Program-made: the position numbers and the translations under genes
The notes under the pieces: model-generated
The model's database searches: none
The model's input: the letters and a program-made list of their open reading frames with translations, nothing else
What the model was told of the DNA's origin: nothing
Origin: Olsenella uli
Lineage (GTDB): Bacteria; Actinomycetota; Coriobacteriia; Coriobacteriales; Atopobiaceae
Direction: 5' to 3'
DNA length: 64,000 nucleotides
Assembly: GCF_901212655.1 (NCBI RefSeq)
Contig: NZ_CAAKON010000053.1
Coordinates: 47,473-111,472, forward strand
Part shown: positions 51,615-60,423 of the stretch, one piece after another
Position numbering within the stretch: position 1 is the first letter of the stretch
How the letters are laid out: the number at the start of each line of letters is the position of its first letter

Positions 51615-52373
51615 CTACACATGGTTGATGAGGCTGGCCTGGTAGCCGGCGCCAAAGCCGTTGTCGATGTTGACGACGCTTACGCCGCTTGCGCACGAGT
51701 TGAGCATCGAGAGCAGCGCGGCCACGCCGCCCAGGTTCGCGCCGTAGCCAACGCTCGTGGGAACGGCGATGACCGGGCAGCTCACCAGGCCGCCGATGAC
51801 GCTCGCGAGCGCGCCCTCCATGCCCGCCACCGCGATGACGACGCGTGCCGCCGCGAGTTGCTCGGCGTGCGCGAGCAGACGGTGCAGCCCCGCCACGCCC
51901 ACGTCCACCACGCGTTCCACGCGGTTGCCGAGGAACTCGGCCGTGAGCGCGGCCTCCTCGGCCACGGGCAGGTCGCTCGTGCCGGCGCAGGCCACCACGA
52001 TGGTGCCCGCACCGGTGGGCTCGGGCATGCCGCCTGCCACGAGCAGGCACGCGTCCTCGTGATACTCGAGCCCAATTCCCGAGGTCACGAGCTCGGCCGC
52101 GCACCGCGCCTTCTCTGCCGAGACGCGCGTGGCCAGCACGTGCGCCTGGCCCGCACCCTCGAGCGCGTCGATGATGCCGGCAATCTGCTCGGCCGTCTTG
52201 CCCTCGCCGTAGATGACCTCGCCTGCGCCCTGGCGCACGCCGCGCGCGAGGTCAAGCTCCGCGAAGCCCACGTTGGCGACGGGCGCGGCCTGAATGCGCG
52301 CGAGCGCCGAGGTTGGCGCGACCTCGCCCGCGGCAACGCGCGCAAGCAGCTCCTCGAGCTCTCGCTTGTCCAT
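51615..52373 (-). CDS. larB: Pyridinium-3,5-biscarboxylic acid mononucleotide synthase LarB
   Basis: LarB carboxylates and hydrolyses nicotinic acid adenine dinucleotide to start nickel-pincer cofactor synthesis. The 252-residue protein resembles PurE in its C-terminal half (IVVACAGTSDLPVAEEAA and VIAVAGMEGALASVIGG) and ends with the conserved NIDNGFGAGYQAS. Its ATG directly abuts the larE stop. Confidence 0.93.
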   Translation of the reverse strand: MDKRELEELLARVAAGEVAPTSALARIQAAPVANVGFAELDLARGVRQGAGEVIYGEGKTAEQIAGIIDALEGAGQAHVLATRVSAEKARCAAELVTSGIGLEYHEDACLLVAGGMPEPTGAGTIVVACAGTSDLPVAEEAALTAEFLGNRVERVVDVGVAGLHRLLAHAEQLAAARVVIAVAGMEGALASVIGGLVSCPVIAVPTSVGYGANLGGVAALLSMLNSCASGVSVVNIDNGFGAGYQASLINHV

Positions 52374-53141
52374 CTAGCGGCCCTCGTGTGCGGCGGTACC
52401 GTCGGATGCCGCGGGGGCGCCGGCCATCGCGGTGCCGCTTGCCACTGCAGCCTCCTCGGCTCGCGCACGCTCCGCGGCGGCCTTCTCGCGCGCGAGCGCC
52501 GCTGCCTCTGCCGGCCTCGGCTCGATGTTGCCGTCCGTGCGCACGCGCTCCGCGGCGTCCGGGTGGCTCTCCATGAACTTTGCCACGGTCTTGCGCAGCG
52601 ACTCGGGCGTGATGTGCTCGTTCTTCTCAAAGTAGGCGCCATAGCACGCGTAGCTGGGCTTATTTGCGGTGGGCAGGCCTAGCTTGGCGGAGTTCTCGCG
52701 CACCATGTCCTTGGTGAGGCCCGCGGCGCGCAGGGGGCTCACCACACCCAGCTCGTGGATGGCGCGAAATCCCGGGCGGCGGTCCTCGCGGTCGGACGCG
52801 TTGGTGCCGTCGAGCAGCACGGTGCGCCCGTCTTTGCGCATGTGCTCGAGGATGGTGCCAAACACCATGGACTTGCAGTGGTAGCAGCGGTTCCATGGGT
52901 TGGCACGCAGGTCGTCGTGGCCGTCCCAGATGTTGATGGGGATGATCTGCTGCTCGGCGCCAAGCATCTTGGCCACGCTCACGGAGTCGTCCGTGTCGCG
53001 CGTGATCTGCAGGTCGTCGAGGATGGTGTAGGCCTTGACGTCGTAGCCCTCGCGCAGCAGCTCCGCGAGCAGGTAGCACGAGTCGACGCCGCCGGAGTAG
53101 GCGAGCCCGTAGCGGACGTTTTTGTCGAGGTCAAAGTGCAT
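52374..53141 (-). CDS. larE: Sulfur transferase LarE, unusual short form
   Basis: LarE adenylates the biscarboxylate nucleotide and supplies the sulfur atoms. The 255-residue protein has the PP-loop SGGVDS at 16-21, DGTNASDREDRRPG, and Cys86, Cys89 and Cys166. Three conserved cysteines are the mark of LarE forms that carry a [4Fe-4S] cluster. After residue about 200 the normal C-terminal domain is missing and replaced by an Ala/Glu/Arg-rich tail, so the assembly may differ. AGGAGG precedes the ATG. It is the first gene of larE-larB-larC-tetR. Confidence 0.82.
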   Translation of the reverse strand: MHFDLDKNVRYGLAYSGGVDSCYLLAELLREGYDVKAYTILDDLQITRDTDDSVSVAKMLGAEQQIIPINIWDGHDDLRANPWNRCYHCKSMVFGTILEHMRKDGRTVLLDGTNASDREDRRPGFRAIHELGVVSPLRAAGLTKDMVRENSAKLGLPTANKPSYACYGAYFEKNEHITPESLRKTVAKFMESHPDAAERVRTDGNIEPRPAEAAALAREKAAAERARAEEAAVASGTAMAGAPAASDGTAAHEGR

Positions 53142-53289
53142 GTGAGCCTCCTGGTCACGGCGGGGTGCGCGCCCCCTCGCTGGCGACGGCGGCCGTCGTC
53201 TGGCCGCGTGTCGCCCGGGCGTGCCCGAGGGGCCCGATGTCCCCGCCTCGGTTTTCGGCGGTCATTCTAACAAGTGCCGGATGCGATTT

Positions 53290-53313
53290 CAGAACAGTAT
53301 GTATTATTTGTTC
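53290..53313. promoter_or_regulatory. Palindromic operator, copy 1, between the lar and methyltransferase operons
   Basis: CAGAACAGTATGTATTATTT with GTTC forms a GAACA-N12-TGTTC palindrome with an AT-rich centre. A TATTAT inside it could be the plus-strand -10. The same sequence, three mismatches in 24, recurs at 60856. It lies in the 235-base gap shared by the two divergent operons and could control both. Confidence 0.7.
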
Positions 53314-53376
53314 GAGAATCACGAATCCGGGGCCTCGTTCGTGACACAATACCGACCCGTTGTGGGGAGGACGGAC

Positions 53377-54258
53377 ATGCGGGCAACGATGACGGTCGCA
53401 CGCGAGGTCGAGCTGGGCACGGGGGCCCGACCCGGGACATGCGGGGGCGGGGAGGTCTTCGGCCCCGTCTATGGCGAGCGGGCCCCCGGTCTCGGCGCGG
53501 ACGTCGCTCCGGCGGAGGCCGGCGGCGAGTCGCGCGAATCCACCCGCGAGGTCAAGGGCGAGGTCGTGTCCTACTGGACGGGCCGCGTGGAGGGCTTCTC
53601 CCGGCTGCGGGTCAGGGAGTTCGAGGGCGAGCTGCACCTGCGCTGGCTCGCCGAGCTCGAGCGCCGCCTGCCCGCGTGCCGGGTCCTGCGCATCCTCGAC
53701 GTGGGGTGCGGCACCGGGTTCTTCTCCCTCCTGCTCTCCTCCCGCGGCCATGTCCTCACGGGCATCGACCTGACGCCTGGCATGGTCGCGGAGGCGCGCC
53801 GCCTGTCCGAGCGTCTCTCGATCCCCGCCTCCTTCGAGGTCATGGATGCCGAGGCGCCCGACTTTCCCGCGGCGTCGTTCGACGCGATTGTGACGCGCAA
53901 CCTCACCTGGAGCCTCCCGCACCTCGGTGCGGCCTACGCCGCCTGGCACGCCCTGCTCGTCCCTGGCGGCGTCCTCGTCAACTTCGACGCGGACTACTGC
54001 CGCGAGAACGGTGGCGGGCCGCTGCCGGCCGTGGGCGCGCACCGCGACCTCTCCGTGGAGACGATGCGGGCCTACGAGCGCATCAAGGACGAGCTACGCC
54101 CCTCCCAGCGCCCGCGCCCGGCGTGGGACCTCGAGCTCCTGAGCCAGGCGGGCTTCACGGATGTCGGCGTCGACGGGGGCGTGTGGCGTCGCGTCTATCG
54201 TGAGCGCGACGAGTTCTTCAATCCGACGCCGATCTTTGCGATTACGGCGCGGGCCTAG
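53377..54258 (+). CDS. Class I SAM-dependent methyltransferase, first of a pair
   Basis: The 293-residue protein has the SAM-binding motif ILDVGCGTGFF at about 106-116 and a downstream LLVPGGVLVNFDADY motif. About 50 residues with many Gly/Glu precede the family start VVSYWTGRVEGFS. It is related to the next gene, sharing the YWTGR-EG-S segment near the N terminus. GGGGAGG lies six bases before the ATG at 53377. Sitting first in an ABC transporter operon suggests it modifies a small molecule handled by the transporter. The substrate is unknown. Confidence 0.85.
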   Translation: MRATMTVAREVELGTGARPGTCGGGEVFGPVYGERAPGLGADVAPAEAGGESRESTREVKGEVVSYWTGRVEGFSRLRVREFEGELHLRWLAELERRLPACRVLRILDVGCGTGFFSLLLSSRGHVLTGIDLTPGMVAEARRLSERLSIPASFEVMDAEAPDFPAASFDAIVTRNLTWSLPHLGAAYAAWHALLVPGGVLVNFDADYCRENGGGPLPAVGAHRDLSVETMRAYERIKDELRPSQRPRPAWDLELLSQAGFTDVGVDGGVWRRVYRERDEFFNPTPIFAITARA

Positions 54259-54268
54259 GGGGGTGGCC

Positions 54269-55084
54269 ATGGCCGAACAGACCGTCTCGACCTCCTCGTT
54301 CGCGAGGAGGAACGCCGCCTACTGGACCGGACGGGCCGAGGGCTACTCGGACGTCAACCGCGAGGAGCTCGACGGGTCGCAGCGGCGCGTGTGGGCCTCC
54401 TGGATCGACGGGCGCATCCGCGAGCGCCTCGGCCCCAGGGCGAGGGGGTCGCTGCGCGTGCTCGATGCCGGCACGGGCCCGGGGTTCTTCGCCATCATCC
54501 TCGCCGAGCTCGGCTACCGGGTCTGGGCGGTGGACTACACCGACGCGATGCTCGATCAGGCCCGCGCGAACGAGGCCCGCGCGAACGGGGCGCTCGAGCC
54601 GGGACGCATCGTCTTTCGCCGCGCCGACGTCGCCCGCACGGGCCTCGCCTCCGGCGGCTTTGACGTCATCGTGTCGCGCAACGTGACCTGGGACCTCCCC
54701 GACCCGGCCGCCGCCTACGCCGAGTGGGAGCGTCTGCTCGCCCCCGGCGGCCTGCTGCTCAACTTCGACGCCGCCTGGTACCGCTACCTCTACGACGGCG
54801 GCGCCGCCGCGCGCAGGCGGCGCGACCGCGACAACGTGCGGCGCACGGGCGTCGCCGACGACACGGCCGGCACCGACGTCGACGAGATGGAGGCCATCGC
54901 CCGACTCACCCCGCTCTCCCGCCTCGAGCGCCCCGCGTGGGACCTCGACGAGCTTGCCCGCCTCGGCCTCGACGCCGTCGCCGACGAGCGAGCGTGGGAG
55001 ACGCTGTGGACCGAGTGCGAGCGCGTCAACAACGCCTCCACACCCCTGTTCATGATCGAGGCCAGGAAGGGAGGCCGTCCGTGA
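54269..55084 (+). CDS. Class I SAM-dependent methyltransferase, second of a pair
   Basis: The 271-residue protein has VLDAGTGPGFF at about 64-74 and LLAPGGLLLNFDAAW, with the same overall plan as the preceding gene, so the two look like an old duplication. An Arg/Asp-rich insertion lies at about 180-205. It begins ten bases after the first gene and its stop overlaps the permease start (GTGA), showing one coupled operon. Confidence 0.85.
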   Translation: MAEQTVSTSSFARRNAAYWTGRAEGYSDVNREELDGSQRRVWASWIDGRIRERLGPRARGSLRVLDAGTGPGFFAIILAELGYRVWAVDYTDAMLDQARANEARANGALEPGRIVFRRADVARTGLASGGFDVIVSRNVTWDLPDPAAAYAEWERLLAPGGLLLNFDAAWYRYLYDGGAAARRRRDRDNVRRTGVADDTAGTDVDEMEAIARLTPLSRLERPAWDLDELARLGLDAVADERAWETLWTECERVNNASTPLFMIEARKGGRP

Positions 55085-56025
55085 GGCGCTACGTCATCCG
55101 CAGGCTCGCCCAGCTCGTCCCCATCCTGCTCGTGATCACGTTCCTGTCCTTCGCGATGATGAGGCTCGCGGGTAGCGACGCGGTGCTCCAGAAGATGGAG
55201 AACACGGGCATGGCGCTCAGCCCCGACGCGATTGAGAGGGCCCGCGCCGAGCTCGGCCTCGACCGGCCGTTCGTGGTCCAGTACGTCATGTGGCTCGCGA
55301 ACCTCCTGCACGGCGACATGGGGGTGAGCTACGTCACGGGCAAGGAGGTGTTCTCGTCCTTCGTCTCGAAGCTGCCCGCGACCCTGCTGCTCGCGGTGGT
55401 CTCGATTGCCCTCACGGTGCTCATCTCGATACCGCTCGGCGTGCTGGCGGCCGTGCGCCAGAACCGCCTCACGGACTACCTTGTCCGCGCGGCGAGCTTC
55501 GTCGGCAACAGCATGCCGAACTTCTTCGTGGCGCTGCTGCTCATGTACGCCTTCGCGATTAGGCTCAAGGCGCTCCCCGTGATGTCGACGAGCGTGAGCC
55601 TCGCGGGCGTCGTCCTGCCGAGCCTCACGCTCGCGATCGCGATGTCGGCGAAGTACCTCAGGCAGGTGCGGGCGACGGTGCTCGACGAGCTCTCGCGCGA
55701 CTACGTGGTGGGCGCCCGGGCGCGCGGGGTGAGGTTCGGGGTGACGCTCACCCGAAGCGTCCTGCGGGCCTGCCTCGTGACGATCGTCACCCTGCTCGTG
55801 CTCTCGGTGGGAAGCCTGCTTGGCGGCACGGCGATCGTGGAGTCGATCTTCATGTGGGACGGCGTCGGCAAGCTCGCGGTCGACGCGATCCAGATGCGCG
55901 ACTACCCGATGATCCAGGCCTACGTGATGTGGATGGCGATCATCTACGTCGTGGCGAACCTGCTGTGCGACCTCTCGTATCGGCTCCTGGACCCGCGGAT
56001 CCGCCTGGGAGGGGAGGAATCATGA
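55081..56025 (+). CDS. ABC transporter permease, NikB/OppB type
   Basis: The 314-residue protein has about six transmembrane helices, the family start RRYVIRRLAQLVPILLVIT, and the coupling loop with DYVVGARARGV near 218-228. It would form the membrane channel with the next gene for nickel, nickel-chelate or oligopeptide import. The start is GTG, overlapping the methyltransferase stop by four bases. Confidence 0.9.
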   Translation: MRRYVIRRLAQLVPILLVITFLSFAMMRLAGSDAVLQKMENTGMALSPDAIERARAELGLDRPFVVQYVMWLANLLHGDMGVSYVTGKEVFSSFVSKLPATLLLAVVSIALTVLISIPLGVLAAVRQNRLTDYLVRAASFVGNSMPNFFVALLLMYAFAIRLKALPVMSTSVSLAGVVLPSLTLAIAMSAKYLRQVRATVLDELSRDYVVGARARGVRFGVTLTRSVLRACLVTIVTLLVLSVGSLLGGTAIVESIFMWDGVGKLAVDAIQMRDYPMIQAYVMWMAIIYVVANLLCDLSYRLLDPRIRLGGEES

Positions 56026-56960
56026 CGCTGAGGGAGCGCGGGGCGCGAGAGACGCGCATGGCGCAGGAGGCGCGCGCCCGGCCCGCCGGGCCGGGACGGG
56101 AGACGGGAGGGCGCCCCGTGACCGTGCGCGTCCAGCGCGTGCGCAGAGACCACGCGCGCCGGCGGCTCGTCGCGTTCGCACTGCTCGCGCTCGCCCTCGT
56201 GCTCGTGGCCGTCCTTGCGCGCCGGCTCTGCCCCTACGACCCCGATGCCCAGTCCTTCGATGGCCTGCTCCCGCCTGGCCCCGCGCACCTCGCCGGCACC
56301 GACCGCTACGGCCGCGACCTGCTCTCGCGCATCCTCGTGGGCCTGCAGACCAGCGTGCTCGCGACGCTCGCACTCGTGGCCATCATCACCGTCGTCGGTA
56401 CGGCGGTGGGCGTGGTCTGCGGCTATGCGGGAGGGCTCGCGGACTCGGTCATGATGCGCGTGTCCGACGTCTGTCTGGCGTTCCCGGGGCTCGTGTTCGC
56501 CCTGGCCATCGCCGCCGTGCTCAATGGCGGCCTGCACAACGCCGTGCTCGCGCTCGCGGTCATCAGCTGGCCCAAGTACGCGCGCATCGCCCGCAGCCAG
56601 ACGCTTGCGGTGGCGGGCGCGACCTACGTCGACGCGGCCCGGCTCGCCGGCGACACGCCCGTGCAGGTCATCGTCCGCCACGTTCTCCCCAACATCATGG
56701 GGCCGATCCTGGTCACGGCCATGCTCGACATCGGCACGATGATGATGGAGCTCGCGGGGCTGTCGTTCCTCGGCCTGGGCGCCCAGCCGCCGACGGCCGA
56801 GCTCGGCAACATGATGAGCTCGGGGCGCAGCATGCTGCAGACCTATCCCTGGGTCGTCATGGCCCCGGGCGTCGCGATCTTCGTTGCGGTCGCGATCTTC
56901 AACTTGCTCGGCGACGCGGTCCGCGACTACCTCGACCCCAGAAACGCGCTCGGGCGCTAG
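56022..56960 (+). CDS. ABC transporter permease, NikC/OppC type
   Basis: The 312-residue protein has an Arg-rich N-terminal extension of about 50 residues, then the motif GTDRYGRDLLSRILVGLQTSV and the coupling loop YVDAARLAGD. It overlaps the first permease by four bases (ATGA). The extension could start later, at a GTG near residue 33, but no better ribosome-binding site is seen. Confidence 0.9.
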   Translation: MTLRERGARETRMAQEARARPAGPGRETGGRPVTVRVQRVRRDHARRRLVAFALLALALVLVAVLARRLCPYDPDAQSFDGLLPPGPAHLAGTDRYGRDLLSRILVGLQTSVLATLALVAIITVVGTAVGVVCGYAGGLADSVMMRVSDVCLAFPGLVFALAIAAVLNGGLHNAVLALAVISWPKYARIARSQTLAVAGATYVDAARLAGDTPVQVIVRHVLPNIMGPILVTAMLDIGTMMMELAGLSFLGLGAQPPTAELGNMMSSGRSMLQTYPWVVMAPGVAIFVAVAIFNLLGDAVRDYLDPRNALGR

Positions 56961-57081
56961 GGCCTGAGCCGGTGGCGTCAGCGCCGTGGGCGAGCGTCCC
57001 CGCCCCGCATTCCCGCGGGCGCATTCCGCACCTCGAACCCCCTAGACCATGCGGCCCCGGCCGCGAAAGGAGACCTGCACC

Positions 57082-58677
57082 ATGACCACGACCCACACCG
57101 ACTCCATCCTCTCGAGGCCCGTCACGCGCCGCGGCGCCCTTGCGGCGACGCTCGGCGTCGCCTCGTTCTTGCTCGCCGGGTGTGGCTCGAGCCAGGGCGG
57201 CTCGGCCGCCCAGACGGGCGGCGCATCGTCGTTCACGTTCGGTGACACGACGTTCAACTCGGAGAACGAGGAGCCTAACGTGAACCCGCACCAGACCTAC
57301 GCTGGTTGGGCCTGCATGCGTTACGGCGTCGGCGAGACCCTCTTCAAGTACTCTGACTCGATGGAGATCGAGCCGTGGCTGGCCACCTCCTTCGAGAACG
57401 TCGACGAGCTCACATGGAAGGTGACGCTGCGCAACGGCGTGAAGTTCTCCTCCGGTCGCGCGATGGACGCCCAGGCCGTCAAGGACTGCCTCGACGGCCT
57501 CGTCGCTACCCACGATCGCGCGAAGGGCGACCTCGCCATCGCGGACATCGCGGTAGATGGCCAGACCCTCACGATCACGACGAGCGAGCCCAAGCCGACG
57601 CTGCTCAACTACCTGAGCGACCCCTACGGCTGCATCATAGACATGCAGGCCGGCGTCTCCGACGACGGCATCGTCGCCGGCACCGGTCCCTACGTCGTCG
57701 AGAGCCTCGAGACCGACAAGGAGCTCGACCTCAGGCGCAACGAAGACTACTGGGGAGGGGTGCCGGGCTTCGACAAGATCAAGGTCATCACGATCTCCGA
57801 CGGCGACACCCTGACGATGTCGCTGCAGTCCGGCGAGATCGACGCGGCCTACGGCGTGCCCTACGCGAGCTACAACCTGTTCCAGGGCGACGGCTACACG
57901 TTCTCGAGCTGCGCCACGAGCCGCGCGTTCTTCTGCGAGATGAACTTCGACAGCCCGATCACGAGAGACCCGGCCGTCCGCAAGGCCATCGCCATGGGCA
58001 TCGACAAGGAGGGGTTTGTGAACAAGCTGCTCGACGGCAACGGCTACGTCGCGAGCGGCGCCTACCCGGACAGCCTCCCGTTCGGCGGCAAGATCGAGGG
58101 CGCGAAGGACTACGACTCCGATGGCGCCTGCAAGGTGCTCGAGGACGCGGGCTGGGTCGTCGGCGATGACGGCATCCGTGCCAAGGACGGCACGAGGCTC
58201 CAGGTGCGCTGGCTCACCTACCCGAGCCGCCAGGAGCAGCCGCTGCTCGCCGAGTCGGCCCAGGCCACGCTCAAGGACATCGGCATCGACCTGCAGGTAA
58301 ACAGCACCGCCGACCACAACACGATCCGCAAGGACCGCTCGGCCTGGGACGTGTACCAGAGCGCCATGGTGACGGCGCCCACCGGCGACCCCGAGTACTT
58401 CTTCACGACGCACTTCCTCGATAGCTCGTCGAACAACAACGGCCACTACCACAGCGACGAGATGGAGCGGCTCGCCGCGCAGCTCGCCGACGAGTTCGAC
58501 ACGAGCAAGCGTGCGGAGCTCGCGATCAAGATGCAGGAGGTCCTGCTCGCCGACGACGGCGCGATTTTCTGCTCCCACCTCAAGATGAGCATGATCTCTA
58601 AGGCCTCCGTCACGGGCCTCACGGCGCACCCGTGCGACTTCTACGAGGTCACCGCCGGCCTCAGGCCGAGCGCCTAG
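57082..58677 (+). CDS. Extracellular solute-binding lipoprotein, family 5 (NikA/OppA type)
   Basis: The 531-residue protein has a lipoprotein signal with twin arginines at 16-17 and lipobox Cys34 (LLAGC), so it may use the Tat route. The SBP_bac_5 fold follows, with VAGTGPYVVE, the paired AVRKAIAMGIDKEGFVNKLL segment and SGAYPDSLPFG. Family members bind peptides, nickel chelates or haem. The adjoining lar operon makes nickel the favoured guess. AAAGGAG precedes the ATG at 57082. Confidence 0.9.
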   Translation: MTTTHTDSILSRPVTRRGALAATLGVASFLLAGCGSSQGGSAAQTGGASSFTFGDTTFNSENEEPNVNPHQTYAGWACMRYGVGETLFKYSDSMEIEPWLATSFENVDELTWKVTLRNGVKFSSGRAMDAQAVKDCLDGLVATHDRAKGDLAIADIAVDGQTLTITTSEPKPTLLNYLSDPYGCIIDMQAGVSDDGIVAGTGPYVVESLETDKELDLRRNEDYWGGVPGFDKIKVITISDGDTLTMSLQSGEIDAAYGVPYASYNLFQGDGYTFSSCATSRAFFCEMNFDSPITRDPAVRKAIAMGIDKEGFVNKLLDGNGYVASGAYPDSLPFGGKIEGAKDYDSDGACKVLEDAGWVVGDDGIRAKDGTRLQVRWLTYPSRQEQPLLAESAQATLKDIGIDLQVNSTADHNTIRKDRSAWDVYQSAMVTAPTGDPEYFFTTHFLDSSSNNNGHYHSDEMERLAAQLADEFDTSKRAELAIKMQEVLLADDGAIFCSHLKMSMISKASVTGLTAHPCDFYEVTAGLRPSA

Positions 58678-58685
58678 GGTCGGCC

Positions 58686-59483
58686 ATGGAAGAGGTGCTG
58701 AGATACGACTCGGTCGAGGTCAGCTTCAACGGCGAGGCCGTCGTGCACGACGTGAGCTTCGGTGTCGCCGCCGGCGAGATTCTCGGCATCGTGGGGGAGT
58801 CCGGCAGTGGCAAGAGCACCCTGCTTAGGGCCGCGCTCGGCCTGCTCGGCGATACGGGGCTCGTGACGCGCGGTGACATCTGGTTTCGCGGGCGCGACTT
58901 GCCCGACCTGCCCGAGCGCGAGCTCTGCCGCATCAGGGGCGCGCAGATCGGCATGGTCTTCCAGGACGCGGGCGCCTCGCTGTGCCCGATCCGCACGATC
59001 GGCGACCAGATTGTCGAGGCCGTCCGGGCCCACGAGGGCGCGCGTGCGGGCGACGTCCGCACGCGGGCGCTCGACCTGTTCGCCAAGCTCGGCTTCAAGG
59101 ACGGCGAGCGCGTCTGGGAGAGCTATCCCTTCGAGCTCTCGGGCGGCATGAACCAGCGGGCCGGCATTGCGATCGCGATGATGCCGTGCCCGGCGGTGCT
59201 GCTCGCCGACGAGCCCACGAGCGCGCTCGACGTCGCAGTCCAGCGGCAGGCGCTCGACGAGCTCGCTCGCCTGCGCGAGCTCTTCGGCACGGCGATCGTG
59301 CTCGTCACGCACGACATCGGGGTCGTCTCGGCCATGGCGGACACGGTCCTCGTCATGCGCGACGGCCGCGTCGTCGAGCGCGGGCCCGTGGAGCGGACCC
59401 TGCGCGAGCCTGCCGATCCCTACACGAGGGAGCTGCTCGCCGCCGTGCCGCGGCTGCGGCACCCGGAGGGGGAGGCGGCATGA
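58686..59483 (+). CDS. ABC transporter ATPase, NikD/OppD type
   Basis: The 265-residue protein has Walker A GESGSGKST at about 38-46, signature LSGGMNQR, Walker B VLLADEPTSALD and a C-terminal DPYTRELLAAVP tail of the OppD/NikD group. It is shorter than OppD because it lacks the long C-terminal oligopeptide domain, like NikD. It starts eight bases after the binding-protein gene. Confidence 0.9.
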   Translation: MEEVLRYDSVEVSFNGEAVVHDVSFGVAAGEILGIVGESGSGKSTLLRAALGLLGDTGLVTRGDIWFRGRDLPDLPERELCRIRGAQIGMVFQDAGASLCPIRTIGDQIVEAVRAHEGARAGDVRTRALDLFAKLGFKDGERVWESYPFELSGGMNQRAGIAIAMMPCPAVLLADEPTSALDVAVQRQALDELARLRELFGTAIVLVTHDIGVVSAMADTVLVMRDGRVVERGPVERTLREPADPYTRELLAAVPRLRHPEGEAA

Positions 59484-60397
59484 GGGACGAGACGGCTGTG
59501 GGAACGGGCTTCGAGGGGGCGCTGACCGTGCGAGGACAGGCGTCGGCGGCCGCGCCGGCGGCCCCGCGCGCGCAGGCGACGGGCGCGCCGGACCCCGCGG
59601 AGGCACCCGACCCCCGCGCGGATGCGGGCGAGGACGCCGTTCTCGAGGCGAGGGAGCTCACGCGCGTCTTCAGGACGCCCGGCAAGCCGGACCTCGTGGC
59701 CGTCGACCGGGTGAGCCTCTCGCTCAGCGCGGGCGAGGCACTCGGAATCGTGGGCGAGTCCGGCAGCGGCAAGAGCACGCTCGCGCGCATGGTCACGGGG
59801 CTGCTCGAGCCCACGTCGGGGACGGTCCGCCTGTGCGGGCGCGACGTCACGCACACGCGCGGTCGCGAGCTGCGCGAGGCCTCGGCGACCATCCAGATGG
59901 TCTTCCAGAACCCCCAAGGCTCGTTCGACCCGCGCCAGACGCTCGGTGCGGGCATCGGCGAGAGCCTGCGGAACCGGGGCGTCACCGTCGGGGAGGTCCG
60001 TGCACGCGTGCGCGCCCTCCTCGAGCGCTGCGGCCTCGACGCCGGGTTTGCCGACCGGTACCCGCACGAGGTGAGCGGCGGCCAGTGCCAGCGGGCCGCC
60101 CTCGCCCGCGCCCTCGCGCCGTCCCCGCGCGTGCTCGTCCTCGACGAGGCGACGAGCGCGCTCGACGTGACCGTGCAGGCCCAGATCATGGACCTGCTCA
60201 GGGACCTCCGCGCCGGGGCGGACGGCCCGTCGTATCTGTTCATCTGCCACAACCTCGCGCTCGTGCAGTCGCTCTGCGACCACGTGCTCGTGATGCGGGC
60301 CGGTCGCGTGGTGGAGCGCGGGACGCCCGACGAGGTCATCTTCCATCCCTCGTCGGACTACGCGCGGAGGCTCGTCGACTCCGTGCTCCAGCCGTAG
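59480..60397 (+). CDS. ABC transporter ATPase, NikE/OppF type
   Basis: The 305-residue protein has Walker A GESGSGKST near 95, the OppF-type FQNPQGSFDPRQT, signature VSGGQCQR and Walker B VLVLDEATSALD. An Ala/Pro/Asp-rich N-terminal extension of about 50 residues is unusual. It overlaps the previous gene by four bases and ends the operon. Confidence 0.9.
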   Translation: MRDETAVGTGFEGALTVRGQASAAAPAAPRAQATGAPDPAEAPDPRADAGEDAVLEARELTRVFRTPGKPDLVAVDRVSLSLSAGEALGIVGESGSGKSTLARMVTGLLEPTSGTVRLCGRDVTHTRGRELREASATIQMVFQNPQGSFDPRQTLGAGIGESLRNRGVTVGEVRARVRALLERCGLDAGFADRYPHEVSGGQCQRAALARALAPSPRVLVLDEATSALDVTVQAQIMDLLRDLRAGADGPSYLFICHNLALVQSLCDHVLVMRAGRVVERGTPDEVIFHPSSDYARRLVDSVLQP

Positions 60398-60423
60398 GCG
60401 CGCGGGGCGGGGCGCCCGCAGGC

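Noticed and set aside
53221..53376. N-terminal extension of the first methyltransferase
   Set aside because: It would include the palindromic operator and lacks a ribosome-binding site; the ATG at 53377 has a good one.
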